The translations under genes were made by a program, and so were the position numbers. The notes below the pieces were generated by a model. It did not search any database. It had not been told where the DNA came from and saw only the letters and a program-made list of their open reading frames with translations. A stretch of 64,000 nucleotides of DNA, taken from contig JAZBPJ010000115.1 in NCBI GenBank assembly GCA_036351575.1, positions 24,202-88,201 on the forward strand, in the 5' to 3' direction. Shown here in pieces: positions 10,069-19,418 of the stretch. This stretch comes from JABDPF01 sp036351575. Its GTDB lineage: Bacteria; Pseudomonadota; Gammaproteobacteria; Xanthomonadales; SZUA-36. Every line of letters starts with the position of its first letter. The stretch's first letter is position 1.

Positions 10069-11369
10069 GCCGCAAACCGGGCCCTGACAAAAATGCGCGA
10101 ATCGCCGCCCTTCACCTGCTGGGCGGCGTGTTGGACCGCGGCGAGACGGGCGCGGAGCCGGAACTGGACGACCCGCGCGACCGGGCTTACAGCCGTCACC
10201 TGTTTTACGGCGTGCTGCGCTGGCTTTCCGCGCTGGAATGGCTGGCCAGCCAATTGCTGGACCGTCCCCTGAGGAAAAAAGACCGGGACGTTCAGCGCCT
10301 GATCCTGCTGGGCCTGTTCCAGCTCTGGAAGGACGGCACCGCCGAACACGCCGCCGTCAACGAAACCGCTGCCTGCGCCAGGCTTCTCGGAAAGCCCTGG
10401 GCGACCGGGCTTGTCAACGCCGTGCTGCGGCGATTCCAGCGCGAACACGAGCAGCTTCTGCAGCAACTGGAGCATAGCGAAGAACGGTTCGCCCACCCGC
10501 ACTGGCTTATCGAGGCGATCAGGGCCGACTGGCCCGATGATTGGGAAAACATCCTTCGGGCGAACAACCGGCCGGCCGGCCTGTGGCTGCGGTGCAGAAG
10601 CGATGGTTCAGAACCGGCTCCCGGGCAGGAACTCGACCGGGCGGGCCTGGACGTCACCCAGCATCCGCTGGTCCCCTCCGCCATCCGCATCGAACCGGCC
10701 CGGTCCGTCGAGGAGATCCCCGGCTTTGCGGCCGGTCGCCTCTCGGTGCAGGACCCCGCCGCACAGATCGCGGCCGGCCTGCTGGATTGCCGTCCGGGGC
10801 AGCGCGTTCTCGATGCCTGCGCCGCACCGGGCGGAAAAACCGGCCACCTGCTCGAACTCAATCCGGAAATTGAACTGCTGGCGATCGACCGCAGCGCAGA
10901 CCGGCTCGAGCTGGTGCGCGACAACCTGGAACGGCTGGGCCTGGCGCACCGGGCCACGCTGCGTGCCGCCGATGCGGCTGACACCCGGACCTGGTGGGAC
11001 GGGCACCTTTTCGACCGCATCCTGCTTGACGCGCCCTGCACCGCCACCGGCGTGATACGCCGGCACCCGGAAATCAAGTGGCTGCGGTCCCCGGCCCAGG
11101 TCGGGCAAGCCGTGACTGTTCAGGCCGGATTGCTGGATGCGCTCTGGCCGTTGCTCCGGCCCGGCGGTATTCTTCTCTACGCGACCTGTTCTGTGCTGAG
11201 GCGTGAGAACGCCTTGCAAGTCGGCGCTTTCCTGGAAAGGCAGGCCGATGCAAGAGTCGAAAAGCCGGACCTGCCCTGGGGCAGAGACGCGGCGCCGGGG
11301 AGACAGATCCTTCCCGGTGAACTGGAAATGGACGGATTCTTTTATGCCCGGATCAGCAAAAGTGAGTAA
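10065..11369 (+). CDS. rsmB: 16S rRNA (cytosine-967-C5)-methyltransferase
   Basis: SAM-dependent m5C methyltransferase acting on 16S rRNA C967 (Sun/Fmu). 434 residues: an N-terminal NusB-like RNA-binding domain (about residues 5-140, with RHLFYGVLRWLSALEWLASQLL) and a C-terminal Rossmann methyltransferase domain. The SAM site is DACAAPGGKTGHLLEL; the two m5C cysteines lie in DAPCTATGVIRRHPEIKW and YATCSVLRREN. Follows fmt with a 4-base overlap, the usual def-fmt-rsmB order. Its 3' end overlaps the start of the DUF4390 gene. Confidence 0.97.
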   Translation: MSRKPGPDKNARIAALHLLGGVLDRGETGAEPELDDPRDRAYSRHLFYGVLRWLSALEWLASQLLDRPLRKKDRDVQRLILLGLFQLWKDGTAEHAAVNETAACARLLGKPWATGLVNAVLRRFQREHEQLLQQLEHSEERFAHPHWLIEAIRADWPDDWENILRANNRPAGLWLRCRSDGSEPAPGQELDRAGLDVTQHPLVPSAIRIEPARSVEEIPGFAAGRLSVQDPAAQIAAGLLDCRPGQRVLDACAAPGGKTGHLLELNPEIELLAIDRSADRLELVRDNLERLGLAHRATLRAADAADTRTWWDGHLFDRILLDAPCTATGVIRRHPEIKWLRSPAQVGQAVTVQAGLLDALWPLLRPGGILLYATCSVLRRENALQVGAFLERQADARVEKPDLPWGRDAAPGRQILPGELEMDGFFYARISKSE

Positions 11370-11922
11370 GCGCCTCGCCGTTTTGCTGATGTCCTTGGCA
11401 GCGGTCCTGCTTCAGGCATGCGAAAGCGGCCAAAATGACGGGCGTTTCGACATTGACCAGGTCGAGGCGAACTGGTCCAACGGCCAGATGCAGGTTCGCC
11501 TGGTGCAGACGGTCCAGCTCAGCCGCGAGGCGCGCACGGCGCTCGTTCACGGGGTGCCGCTGACGCTCGCAGTCGAACTCGTGCTGCGGGACGGAAAGAT
11601 GGGCACGCGGATCAGGAAGCACGAATCGTCCTGGCAGATACGCTACCTGCCCCTGAGTGAGCGCTACCAGCTTTCCAGGCCGGACGGCAGCGAACTGCAA
11701 ACATTCGCCAGGTTGCGGCATGCCATGGCTGAACTGGGCAACGTACGGCTCGAGATTGAAACCGGGGCGCTTCCGCAAGGCGAGTACGAACTGCTGGTTC
11801 GCGGCTTCCTCGACAAGCAGCGCGTGCCGCCGCCCATGCGTCTTCCCGTGCTGTTTTCACCACGTTGGCGCCACCGGTCCGAGTGGACCGCCTGGACCAT
11901 GAACATCGAGCCCGGGGCCTGA
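11344..11922 (+). CDS. DUF4390 family protein, probable exported lipoprotein
   Basis: About 190 residues matching in layout the DUF4390 proteins found between rsmB and ntrY in many gamma- and betaproteobacteria. The N-terminus is a hydrophobic leader followed by LQAC, a plausible but atypical lipobox, so the protein is probably periplasmic. Two starts are possible, ATG at 11344 and GTG at 11362, both inside the end of rsmB. The GTG would give a compact n-region MSKR. The mature part is beta-rich with no catalytic motif visible. Its function is unknown; the conserved place next to a membrane kinase suggests an envelope link, which is inference. Confidence 0.8.
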   Translation: MPGSAKVSKRLAVLLMSLAAVLLQACESGQNDGRFDIDQVEANWSNGQMQVRLVQTVQLSREARTALVHGVPLTLAVELVLRDGKMGTRIRKHESSWQIRYLPLSERYQLSRPDGSELQTFARLRHAMAELGNVRLEIETGALPQGEYELLVRGFLDKQRVPPPMRLPVLFSPRWRHRSEWTAWTMNIEPGA

Positions 11923-11927
11923 TCGAC

Positions 11928-14156
11928 GTGAGCACGTCCAGCCGCAGAAAAAGCCGCTTGCAACGCTGGGCCTTTCGCATTCTGCCGATGCTGGCCTTGC
12001 TCTCCGCGCTGCTGATCGCGCTGTTCCTGATCAGCGGCGTACAGCAGGAGTCGGCCGACGCACTGCTGGACAATTCATACCTGTGGGTGCTCATCGCCAC
12101 GGTTTTCGCGCTGCTCGTGCTGCTGTGGACCATTTTCGACCGCCTGGTCAGCCTGTTTGGACAGGTCCGGCGCGGACAGCCGGGCGCCCTGCTGTCGACC
12201 CGCTGGGTAAGGAATTTTCTCCTGCTCTCGCTGCCGCCTGTTCTGATCGTATTTTTCTTCTCGGCATACTTTCTCACGCGGACGATCGACAGCTGGTTCG
12301 ACGTCCAGGTCGAGTCCGCGCTAGAGGACTCCCTGCGCCTGGGACAGCAGTTCCTGGACACTCGAAAGCTGGAGGTTCGCAACCAGCTTCGGGAAACGGC
12401 AGGCAGCCTGACATCGCTGGCCGCGGATGGCGAGAACCTGCGCCGGGCGTTGCTGGATCGCGTGCGGGTATCCGGCCCGAGCGAACTGACGGTGTTCGAG
12501 ACCGACGGTACACTCGTCGCTACCGCCAACATCAATGCACTCAACGGCCTGCCCGAGCGCCCTGGAGATTTCCCGATCATGCAGGCATCCCAGCAGGGGG
12601 AGTACGCCGCCGCCGAACCGACGCAGGACGGCCGCCTGCAGATCCGGGTCATTCAGCGGGTCGATGCGCGCTACCCGGGCGACCAGCCGCGCCTGCTGCA
12701 GGCGGTTTATCCCCTGCCGCCGGACATCACCGATCTCACGGGCTCGATCGAAAGCGAATACCACCGCTACCAGAACGTCCGTTACCTGCGGCAATCGCTC
12801 AAACAGAGTTTCCTGCTGATCCTCTCGCTGGTATTGCTGCTCACGGTTCTGCTGGCCATCCTGGCTGCGCTCTACTCGGCACGGCGCATGGTTTCACCGC
12901 TCTCCAGGCTGGCGCGGGCAACACGGGAAGTCGCGGCCGGCGATTTCAGCCAGGAGGTCGCGGCCGAACGCAGGGATGAGATCGGCTTTCTCGCCTCTTC
13001 TTTCAACTCGATGACGCAGGCGCTGAAAAAGGCCAGCCAGGAAGCCGAGGCCAGTCGCGCTGAACTCGAGGCGCAGGGTGAATACCTGGAGACCGTGCTG
13101 GGCAACCTGTCTTCGGGTGTCCTGACGCTGGACGACGCGGGCCGTGTCGTGACGGCCAACGGGGCCTGCCGCCGCATCCTGGCGCTGGACGAAACGTTTA
13201 CCGAAGGCATTGACAAACCTGGAATCGAACCGCCTTCACTCGACCGGCTGGCGACATTCGATCCGGCCATGGAACCCTTCGTGGAATCGATACGGCGACA
13301 GGTTTCCCGCGACCGCGACGAATGGCAGCAGGAAATCAAGATCGAACGCACCGGCGCCCCCCTGGTGCTGCTGGTGCGCGGCACACGCCTGCCTTCTTCC
13401 GCCCTGGCGGTTGAAAATCATGGCGCCGGGTACGTGGTGGTTTTTGACGATGTTACGGTGCTCAACCAGGCGCAGAGGGAAGCCGCCTGGGCCGAGGCTG
13501 CGCGGCGGCTCGCACACGAGGTCAAAAATCCGCTGACACCGATCCGCCTGGCCACCGAGCGCCTTCAATTGCGGCTTTCCGGCAAACTGGAAACCCAGGA
13601 CGGTGACCTGTTGGAAAAGACATCCAATACGATCGTGAGCCAGGTCGAGGCGCTGCGCAAACTGGTTGACGCTTTTGGCGACTATGCGCGCGAGCCGGAA
13701 CTCGTTCGAGAACCCGTGTCGCTGGACGAACTCATCCGCGAGGTGGTCACCCTGTACCGGCAGGGCGGCAATGATATTCACTTCGAACTGGACCTCGTTT
13801 CCGGGCCGCAGGGTTTCAGGGCGGACAGCGGGCGGCTGCGCCAGATGCTGCACAACCTGATAAGAAACGCCGACGAGGCGAACGAGGAAAGCACCGTGTC
13901 GCTCAGGATATCGACCAGCGAACGGGATGCCGGCGGCCGCAGAATGCTGGAGTTGGAACTGCTGGACGACGGGCCCGGTTTTCCCGCCGCGGTGCTGGAG
14001 CAGCCGTTTGAACCCTATGTCACAGGCAAAGGCAAAGGCCGCGGGCTCGGCCTGGCGATCTGCCGCAAGATCGTTTCCGAGCACGACGGTTCCATAGAGA
14101 TCGAAAACCGCGCTACCGGCGGTGCGCGCATCGTTGTGCGGTTGCCCCTGGCCTGA
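11928..14156 (+). CDS. NtrY-type sensor histidine kinase
   Basis: Membrane histidine kinase of 742 residues. Three to four membrane segments occupy roughly residues 15-120 (LPMLALLSALLIALFLI, LWVLIATVFALLVLLWTIF, LLLSLPPVLIVFFFSAYFL). A further segment (LLILSLVLLLTVLLAILAAL) follows a ~190-residue periplasmic loop, with HAMP (RMVSPLSRLARATREVAAGDF) after it. Then come a PAS-like region, a DHp domain with phospho-acceptor His530 (RLAHEVKNPLTPIRLATERL) and a GHKL ATPase with N box NLIRNADEAN, DDGPGF and GRGLGLAI. GTG at 11928 directly follows the DUF4390 stop; longer in-frame starts overlap that gene. Cognate regulator is the adjacent NtrX-like gene. Input signal unknown. Confidence 0.92.
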   Translation: MSTSSRRKSRLQRWAFRILPMLALLSALLIALFLISGVQQESADALLDNSYLWVLIATVFALLVLLWTIFDRLVSLFGQVRRGQPGALLSTRWVRNFLLLSLPPVLIVFFFSAYFLTRTIDSWFDVQVESALEDSLRLGQQFLDTRKLEVRNQLRETAGSLTSLAADGENLRRALLDRVRVSGPSELTVFETDGTLVATANINALNGLPERPGDFPIMQASQQGEYAAAEPTQDGRLQIRVIQRVDARYPGDQPRLLQAVYPLPPDITDLTGSIESEYHRYQNVRYLRQSLKQSFLLILSLVLLLTVLLAILAALYSARRMVSPLSRLARATREVAAGDFSQEVAAERRDEIGFLASSFNSMTQALKKASQEAEASRAELEAQGEYLETVLGNLSSGVLTLDDAGRVVTANGACRRILALDETFTEGIDKPGIEPPSLDRLATFDPAMEPFVESIRRQVSRDRDEWQQEIKIERTGAPLVLLVRGTRLPSSALAVENHGAGYVVVFDDVTVLNQAQREAAWAEAARRLAHEVKNPLTPIRLATERLQLRLSGKLETQDGDLLEKTSNTIVSQVEALRKLVDAFGDYAREPELVREPVSLDELIREVVTLYRQGGNDIHFELDLVSGPQGFRADSGRLRQMLHNLIRNADEANEESTVSLRISTSERDAGGRRMLELELLDDGPGFPAAVLEQPFEPYVTGKGKGRGLGLAICRKIVSEHDGSIEIENRATGGARIVVRLPLA

Positions 14157-14247
14157 CCATCTCACGATTCAGAAACGTCTTTTTAAGCCCTTGCACGGCG
14201 GGGACAAGAGAGTAAGATGTTGCGGAAATACAACAGGTCATCCATTC

Positions 14248-15609
14248 ATGTCCCAACCTTATGTTCTAGTCGTTGACGATGAGCCGGATATCCGCGAGCT
14301 GGTGCAGGAAATCCTCGCAGACGAGGGTTATGAGGTAGCGGTCGCGGAAAACGGCGAAGCCGCGCGGGCCGCTTTCGCCCGGCGCACGCCCGACCTGGTG
14401 CTGCTCGACATCTGGATGCCGGATATCGATGGCATTACCCTGTTGCGCGAGTGGTCATCGAACGGACAGCCGGACTGCCCGGTGGTCGTCATGTCGGGAC
14501 ACGGAAACCTTGAAACGGCGGTCGAGGCAACCCGCCTGGGCGCCTATGACTTCGTGCAGAAACCGATTTCCCTGGCCAAGCTGCTCTCGATCGCCGGGCA
14601 GGCAATAGACAGCGGCCAGAAACAGCCGCGTGCGGCCGGCGCCGCTGCGCCGGCGGAGAGCGAACCCATCGGCAACAGCCAGGCAATGCAGTCGCTGCGA
14701 AACAAGGCGGAACAGGCCGCCCGGCATCAGCTGCCGGTACTGATCAGCGGTGAAAAAGGCTGCGGACGCGCCAACCTGGCGCGCTTCATCCATGCCCGGG
14801 GCGCCGGCGGCGGGCGTTTCGTCTGCCTCGATCACGGCCGCGCGGGGCCGGAATCCGTCCGCAGCTACCTGCACGGATCGCCAGGCAGCGAAGGCCTGTT
14901 TGAACGGGCACGCGGCGGCACGCTTTTCATACCGGACCTGCAGGATCTGCCGGACGAAGCGCTGGAAATCCTTCGGCTGATCCTCGAAGCGGACCAGGAT
15001 GCCGTTTCTGCAGGCTCCGGTCCGGCCCTGCTGGACTGCAGGCTCATTGCCAGCGCCGGCAACGATCTGCTCGACCATGCTTCGAGCAACGAAAAGCTGA
15101 GCCAGCTCTACTTCCGGCTCAATGTCCTGCCGCTTGAAATTCCGCCGTTGCGGGAACGGCCGGAAGATGTGCCCGAACTGATCCGCCATTACGCGGAATG
15201 GTTCCCGAACAACGAGGGCCTGCCCTACCGCCCGTTCTCGGTTGCGGCCCAGAACCGCCTGCGCAACCACGACTGGCCCGGCAACGTCCTGGAGTTGCGC
15301 AACCTCGTGCAGCAGACACTGGTGCTTGGCGGCAGCGGCGAGGTCACGGTCAACGAGGTCGAAAAAGCACTTAAGCGGCACCCGGCCGCCACGGCTTCGA
15401 GAGCGCCGGGTATATCCGAATATTTTGACCTGCCGCTGCGCGAGGCGCGTGAACGCTTTGAACACGACTACCTGGTCTACAGGCTCAGGGAATCGGAAGG
15501 CAGTGTCGGCCGGCTCGCGGAAATGGTCGGCATGGAACGCACCCACCTTTATCGCAAGCTCCGCGCCCTGGGCATCGATCCCAGGACGGCAGGCAGGGTC
15601 GAAAAATGA
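14248..15609 (+). CDS. NtrX-like response regulator with degenerate AAA+ domain
   Basis: 453 residues. The receiver domain (1-120) is intact, with DDE near 10-12, Asp54 in LVLLDIWMPD and Lys105. The central AAA+ domain is damaged. Walker A reads GEKGCGRA (168-175), so the nucleotide-binding Lys is Arg174. Walker B reads GGTLFIPDLQD (223-233) where active relatives have LDEIGD. The [13 protein letters not shown] segment that contacts sigma-54 is missing, with about 11 residues deleted near 210. The Fis-type helix-turn-helix (about 405-445) is well preserved. Probably a DNA-binding regulator that no longer hydrolyses ATP or activates sigma-54. The ATG at 14248 is chosen because earlier in-frame starts precede the receiver. 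The stop overlaps trkA by 4 bases. Confidence 0.92.
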   Translation: MSQPYVLVVDDEPDIRELVQEILADEGYEVAVAENGEAARAAFARRTPDLVLLDIWMPDIDGITLLREWSSNGQPDCPVVVMSGHGNLETAVEATRLGAYDFVQKPISLAKLLSIAGQAIDSGQKQPRAAGAAAPAESEPIGNSQAMQSLRNKAEQAARHQLPVLISGEKGCGRANLARFIHARGAGGGRFVCLDHGRAGPESVRSYLHGSPGSEGLFERARGGTLFIPDLQDLPDEALEILRLILEADQDAVSAGSGPALLDCRLIASAGNDLLDHASSNEKLSQLYFRLNVLPLEIPPLRERPEDVPELIRHYAEWFPNNEGLPYRPFSVAAQNRLRNHDWPGNVLELRNLVQQTLVLGGSGEVTVNEVEKALKRHPAATASRAPGISEYFDLPLREARERFEHDYLVYRLRESEGSVGRLAEMVGMERTHLYRKLRALGIDPRTAGRVEK

Positions 15610-16982
15610 AAATCGTCATTCTAGGAGCCGGCCAGGTTGGTTCGACGGTGGCGCACAGCCTCGCCAGCGAGGAAAACGACATCACGGTCGTCGATATCGA
15701 CGAGGGGCAGCTCAGGAAGCTGCAGGACCGTCTCGACATCCGCGGGGTCGTAGGCCACGCCTCGCGACCGACCGTGATGGTGCGCGCGGGCATCGAAGAC
15801 GCGGATATGGTCATCGCGCTGACCAGCAGCGACGAGGTCAACATGACAGCCTGCCAGGTGGCTTACACGCTGTACAACACACCGATGCGGATTGCGCGCA
15901 TCCGTTCGTCGGAATACATTGATAACCCAAAACTGTTTGAACGAGAACATTGTCCGGTCAATGTCCTGATCAGTCCGGAAACGCTGGTAACCGAGTACAT
16001 TGCAAACCTCATCGAGTACCCTGGCGCGCTCCAGGTACTCGATTTTGCCGATGGCCGGGCCCAGCTCGTCGCCACCCAGGCCTATGCCGGCGGACCGCTC
16101 GTCGGCCACCGCCTGCAAACCCTGCGGGAACACATGCCCGCGGACGCCGATGCCCGCGTCGCCGCAATCTACCGCCAGGACAAAACCATCATCCCGGACG
16201 GTAAAACCGTGATCGAAGAAAACGACATGGTTTTCTTTCTCGCGGCGCGCAAGAACATCAAAATGATGATGCGCGAGCTGCGGCCGATGGATAACCCGAT
16301 TCGCCGCATCATCCTGGCCGGCGGCGGGCACATCGGCGCCAACCTGGCGCAGTACCTTGAGCGCAACCACCACGTCAAGATCATCGAACAGGACCCGAAG
16401 CGCGCCGACGAGATCGCGGAGCAACTGGAGCGGGCCATCGTACTCGTCGGCGACTGCGCGGACGAGGATCTGCTGCGTGAGGAAGCGGTCGACACCGCGG
16501 ACGTCTACTGCGTGCTTACCAACGACGACGAGGCGAACATTCTGTCGTCCATGCTGGCCAAGCGGCTGGGCGCCGAAAAGGTGCTCGCCATCGTTAACCG
16601 CCCGGCCTACGTTGATCTCGTGGAGTCGGTTTCCATCGATATCGCCATTTCACCGCAGCAGATCACCATCGGCGCCCTGCTCACACACATCCGGCGCGGC
16701 AACATGGTGCGGATCCACTCGCTGCGGCGCGGCGCTTCCGAGGCAATCGAGGCAGTGGCCATGGGAGATAAACGCAGTTCGCGGGTCGTCGGCCGCGCGA
16801 TCGAGGACATTGACCTGCCCCAGGGAACGACCATACCCGCCGTGGTCCGAGGAGAAAACGTGATCATCGCCCACCATGACACCGTGATACACGAGGGAGA
16901 CCACGTCCTCCTGTTCGTTCCGGACAAAAAGCAGATTCCCGCGGTAGAGCGTCTGTTCCAGGTCGGGGCGATTTTCGTCTGA
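15606..16982 (+). CDS. trkA: Trk potassium uptake regulator TrkA
   Basis: Cytoplasmic nucleotide-binding regulatory subunit of the Trk K+ uptake system. 458 residues, the full double-module form: RCK_N/RCK_C, then RCK_N/RCK_C. The two NAD-binding Rossmann motifs are GAGQVGSTVAHSLASE with acidic VVDID (residues 7-40) and GGGHIGANLAQYLE with IIEQD (about residues 240-270). Overlaps the NtrX-like gene by ATGA and precedes trkH by 7 bases, so sensing, regulation and transport are encoded in one transcript. Confidence 0.97.
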   Translation: MKIVILGAGQVGSTVAHSLASEENDITVVDIDEGQLRKLQDRLDIRGVVGHASRPTVMVRAGIEDADMVIALTSSDEVNMTACQVAYTLYNTPMRIARIRSSEYIDNPKLFEREHCPVNVLISPETLVTEYIANLIEYPGALQVLDFADGRAQLVATQAYAGGPLVGHRLQTLREHMPADADARVAAIYRQDKTIIPDGKTVIEENDMVFFLAARKNIKMMMRELRPMDNPIRRIILAGGGHIGANLAQYLERNHHVKIIEQDPKRADEIAEQLERAIVLVGDCADEDLLREEAVDTADVYCVLTNDDEANILSSMLAKRLGAEKVLAIVNRPAYVDLVESVSIDIAISPQQITIGALLTHIRRGNMVRIHSLRRGASEAIEAVAMGDKRSSRVVGRAIEDIDLPQGTTIPAVVRGENVIIAHHDTVIHEGDHVLLFVPDKKQIPAVERLFQVGAIFV

Positions 16983-16989
16983 GGCGGCC

Positions 16990-18441
16990 ATGGGATTCTC
17001 CGGCGTCCAGCGAATCGTTGGTTTTCTTATCGCGGCATCAAGCCTCATGATGCTGCCGCCGGTGCTGGTATCGCTCTGGTACAGGGACGGCACATCCGGC
17101 ACGTTCATCGCCTGCGCACTGATCCTGCTGGTCGTCGGCACCGCGATTCACTACCCGGTCCGGAACGACCATCGCGACCTGCGCATCCGCCACGGATTCC
17201 TGATCGTGGTCTGCGCCTGGCTGGTCCTGGTCCTGGTTGGTGCGCTGCCCTTCGTCATCCTGACCGATCCGCACCTCAGTTATGTCGACGCGGTCTTTGA
17301 ATCCATGTCCGGACTGACGACCACGGGCGCCACCATCATCACCGATATCGAGGCGCTTCCGCGCGCCGTGCTCTATTACCGCCAGCAGTTGCAGTGGCTC
17401 GGGGGAATGGGCATCGTGGTTCTGGCGGTCGCCATTCTTCCCATCCTGCGCGTCGGCGGCATGCAGCTCTACCGCGCGGAAACGCCCGGCCCGATGAAAG
17501 ACACCAAGCTGACGCCCCGCATCAAGGAAACGGCAAAAGCCCTGTGGCTGATCTACTTCGGCATCACCGTGGTCTGTGTCTTCGCTTACTGGCTGGCCGG
17601 CATGCACCTGTTCGATGCCGTTGGCCATGCCTTCAGCACCGTGGCCATCGGCGGCTTCTCGACGCATAACGAGAGCCTCGCTTTCTGGAACAACCCGACC
17701 ATCGAGGCGGTGGCGGCACTGTTCATGATGATCGCCGGCATGAACTTCGCACTGCACTTCACGGCGTGGCGGCATGCCAGCACACAACCTTATTTCCAGG
17801 ATCCCGAGCTCAAGGTGTATGCCCTGCTCCTGGCCGGTTTCGCGATACTGGTGAGTTTCGCCCTGTACCTTTCGGGAACCTACGACACGCTCTGGGAGTC
17901 CTTGCGCTACGGCAGCTTCCAGGTCATATCGGCGCTGACGACGACCGGTTTCACCACGGCACCGTTTTACCAGTGGTCCGGTTTTCTGCCTGTCGTGCTG
18001 ATTTTCATCGCCTTTATCGGCGGCTGCGCCGGCAGCACGGCCGGCGGCATGAAGGTCATCCGCATCATGCTGCTGTTCAAACAGGCGATTCGCGAGATCC
18101 GGCGCCTGATTCACCCGCACGCGGTCGTACCGGTCAAGGTCGGCGGGCAGCGCACTTCGGATACAGTCATCAGCGCGGTATGGGGGTTCTTTTTCCTGTT
18201 CATCGCCAGTTTTGCGGTGATGACCATCCTGCTTATCGCCACCGGGCTCGACTCCGAAACCGCTTATTCCAGCGTTGGCGCCTGCATCACCAACCTGGGC
18301 CCGGCGCTGGGCGGAGCCGGACCGAACTACGCCGGGCTCAATGACACCGCGAAAGTCATCCTCAGTATTGCCATGCTGCTGGGCCGGCTGGAGGTTTACA
18401 CGCTGCTGGTGATCCTGACGCCGGCATTCTGGCGCAATTGA
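16990..18441 (+). CDS. trkH: Trk potassium transporter, channel subunit TrkH
   Basis: Polytopic inner-membrane K+ translocating subunit, 483 residues with about ten membrane segments. The selectivity-filter-type pore loops are visible as SGLTTTGATI, AFSTVAIGGFSTHN, SALTTTGFTTAPF and ACITNLGPALGG; the loop-M segment GGCAGSTAGGMKVIR is also present. Pairs with trkA immediately upstream. Convergent with the acyltransferase gene (25 bases between the stops). Confidence 0.96.
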   Translation: MGFSGVQRIVGFLIAASSLMMLPPVLVSLWYRDGTSGTFIACALILLVVGTAIHYPVRNDHRDLRIRHGFLIVVCAWLVLVLVGALPFVILTDPHLSYVDAVFESMSGLTTTGATIITDIEALPRAVLYYRQQLQWLGGMGIVVLAVAILPILRVGGMQLYRAETPGPMKDTKLTPRIKETAKALWLIYFGITVVCVFAYWLAGMHLFDAVGHAFSTVAIGGFSTHNESLAFWNNPTIEAVAALFMMIAGMNFALHFTAWRHASTQPYFQDPELKVYALLLAGFAILVSFALYLSGTYDTLWESLRYGSFQVISALTTTGFTTAPFYQWSGFLPVVLIFIAFIGGCAGSTAGGMKVIRIMLLFKQAIREIRRLIHPHAVVPVKVGGQRTSDTVISAVWGFFFLFIASFAVMTILLIATGLDSETAYSSVGACITNLGPALGGAGPNYAGLNDTAKVILSIAMLLGRLEVYTLLVILTPAFWRN

Positions 18442-18465
18442 CTTCGTCTGTCGCACCGGGCGGCA

Positions 18466-19347
18466 CTACCTGAAGTCGTAAAACGGGGGCTCGCCCTCAG
18501 GCTGTTTTTTGAAGCGGCGGTAGCTCCAGAGATATTGGGGCGGATCGATTGCGATACAGGACTCGACTGCGCGGTTGACGGCTGCGAGGCTGGTATCGAT
18601 ATCGGGGGAATGGACGTCATCGTCCACCGGGAGCATGTGAACCCGGTAACGTCCTGCGGGCAGCCGTTCACAGACGCTGGCCAGGACGATGCAGCCGGTG
18701 CGCTGCACCAGCCGGGGGACGAGAACACCGGTAAGCGCCGGGTTTCCAAAGAAAGGGGCAAACCGCCCCTGGCCGCGTTTGGGCTGCTGGTCGGGCAAAA
18801 CACCGGCGCCTCCGCCGGCCCTGATATGCGCGTAAAGCCTGCGAATGCCGGCGCCGGTGGCCGGGATCATCAGTGCACCACCGCGTTCCCTGCGCCTGAG
18901 CAGGGCTTTTTCCAGTTCCGGCTGCGCCGGCGGTTTATACAGGATCGCGATGCCGGGATACTTTTGCAGGTAGAGACCCAGGAATTCCCAGGCGCCGAAA
19001 TGGGGAGCCAGCACCACCAGCCCTTTGCCGCTCGCCAGGGCCTCTTCAAAAAGTTCGGCGCCCACGAACTCGTCGCAGCGAGCACGCAGCGCTTGCACGG
19101 GCTGGTACCAGTTGTGACCGCTTTCAAGCACCGAGCAGAGGTAATGCACGAAGCTATCCCTGGCGAGCGCCGCGCGCTCATCCGCGGGCATGTCCGGGTA
19201 GCAGCGCTCGAGATTGCGCTCGGTCGTGTGCCGCTTGACCGGCGACAGCACCATCCACAGCCCGGCACCGCGTCGAGCCAGCCGGTACGGCATGCCATCG
19301 GGCATCAGGTTGAGCAGCTTCAGTATGAGTTTAACGAGATAAACCAT
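18466..19347 (-). CDS. Lipid A-type lysophospholipid acyltransferase (LpxL/HtrB family)
   Basis: Inner-membrane acyltransferase family that adds secondary acyl chains to lipid A. 293 residues with an N-terminal hydrophobic segment and the HX4E catalytic dyad HFGAWE (His116, Glu121), followed by LYKPP, RRRERGGALMIPA and the GVLPDQQPKRGQGRFAPFFG block seen in this family. Whether the substrate is lipid A or another lysolipid cannot be settled by sequence reading. Single gene, convergent with trkH and divergent from dtd (71 bases between starts). Confidence 0.9.
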   Translation of the reverse strand: MVYLVKLILKLLNLMPDGMPYRLARRGAGLWMVLSPVKRHTTERNLERCYPDMPADERAALARDSFVHYLCSVLESGHNWYQPVQALRARCDEFVGAELFEEALASGKGLVVLAPHFGAWEFLGLYLQKYPGIAILYKPPAQPELEKALLRRRERGGALMIPATGAGIRRLYAHIRAGGGAGVLPDQQPKRGQGRFAPFFGNPALTGVLVPRLVQRTGCIVLASVCERLPAGRYRVHMLPVDDDVHSPDIDTSLAAVNRAVESCIAIDPPQYLWSYRRFKKQPEGEPPFYDFR

Positions 19348-19418
19348 GTGCTCGAGGGACCTTTACTCCACTTTTCGCCTGATAGAATGGCCGCAGGCGG
19401 GTGACCGGAACAGATTTC

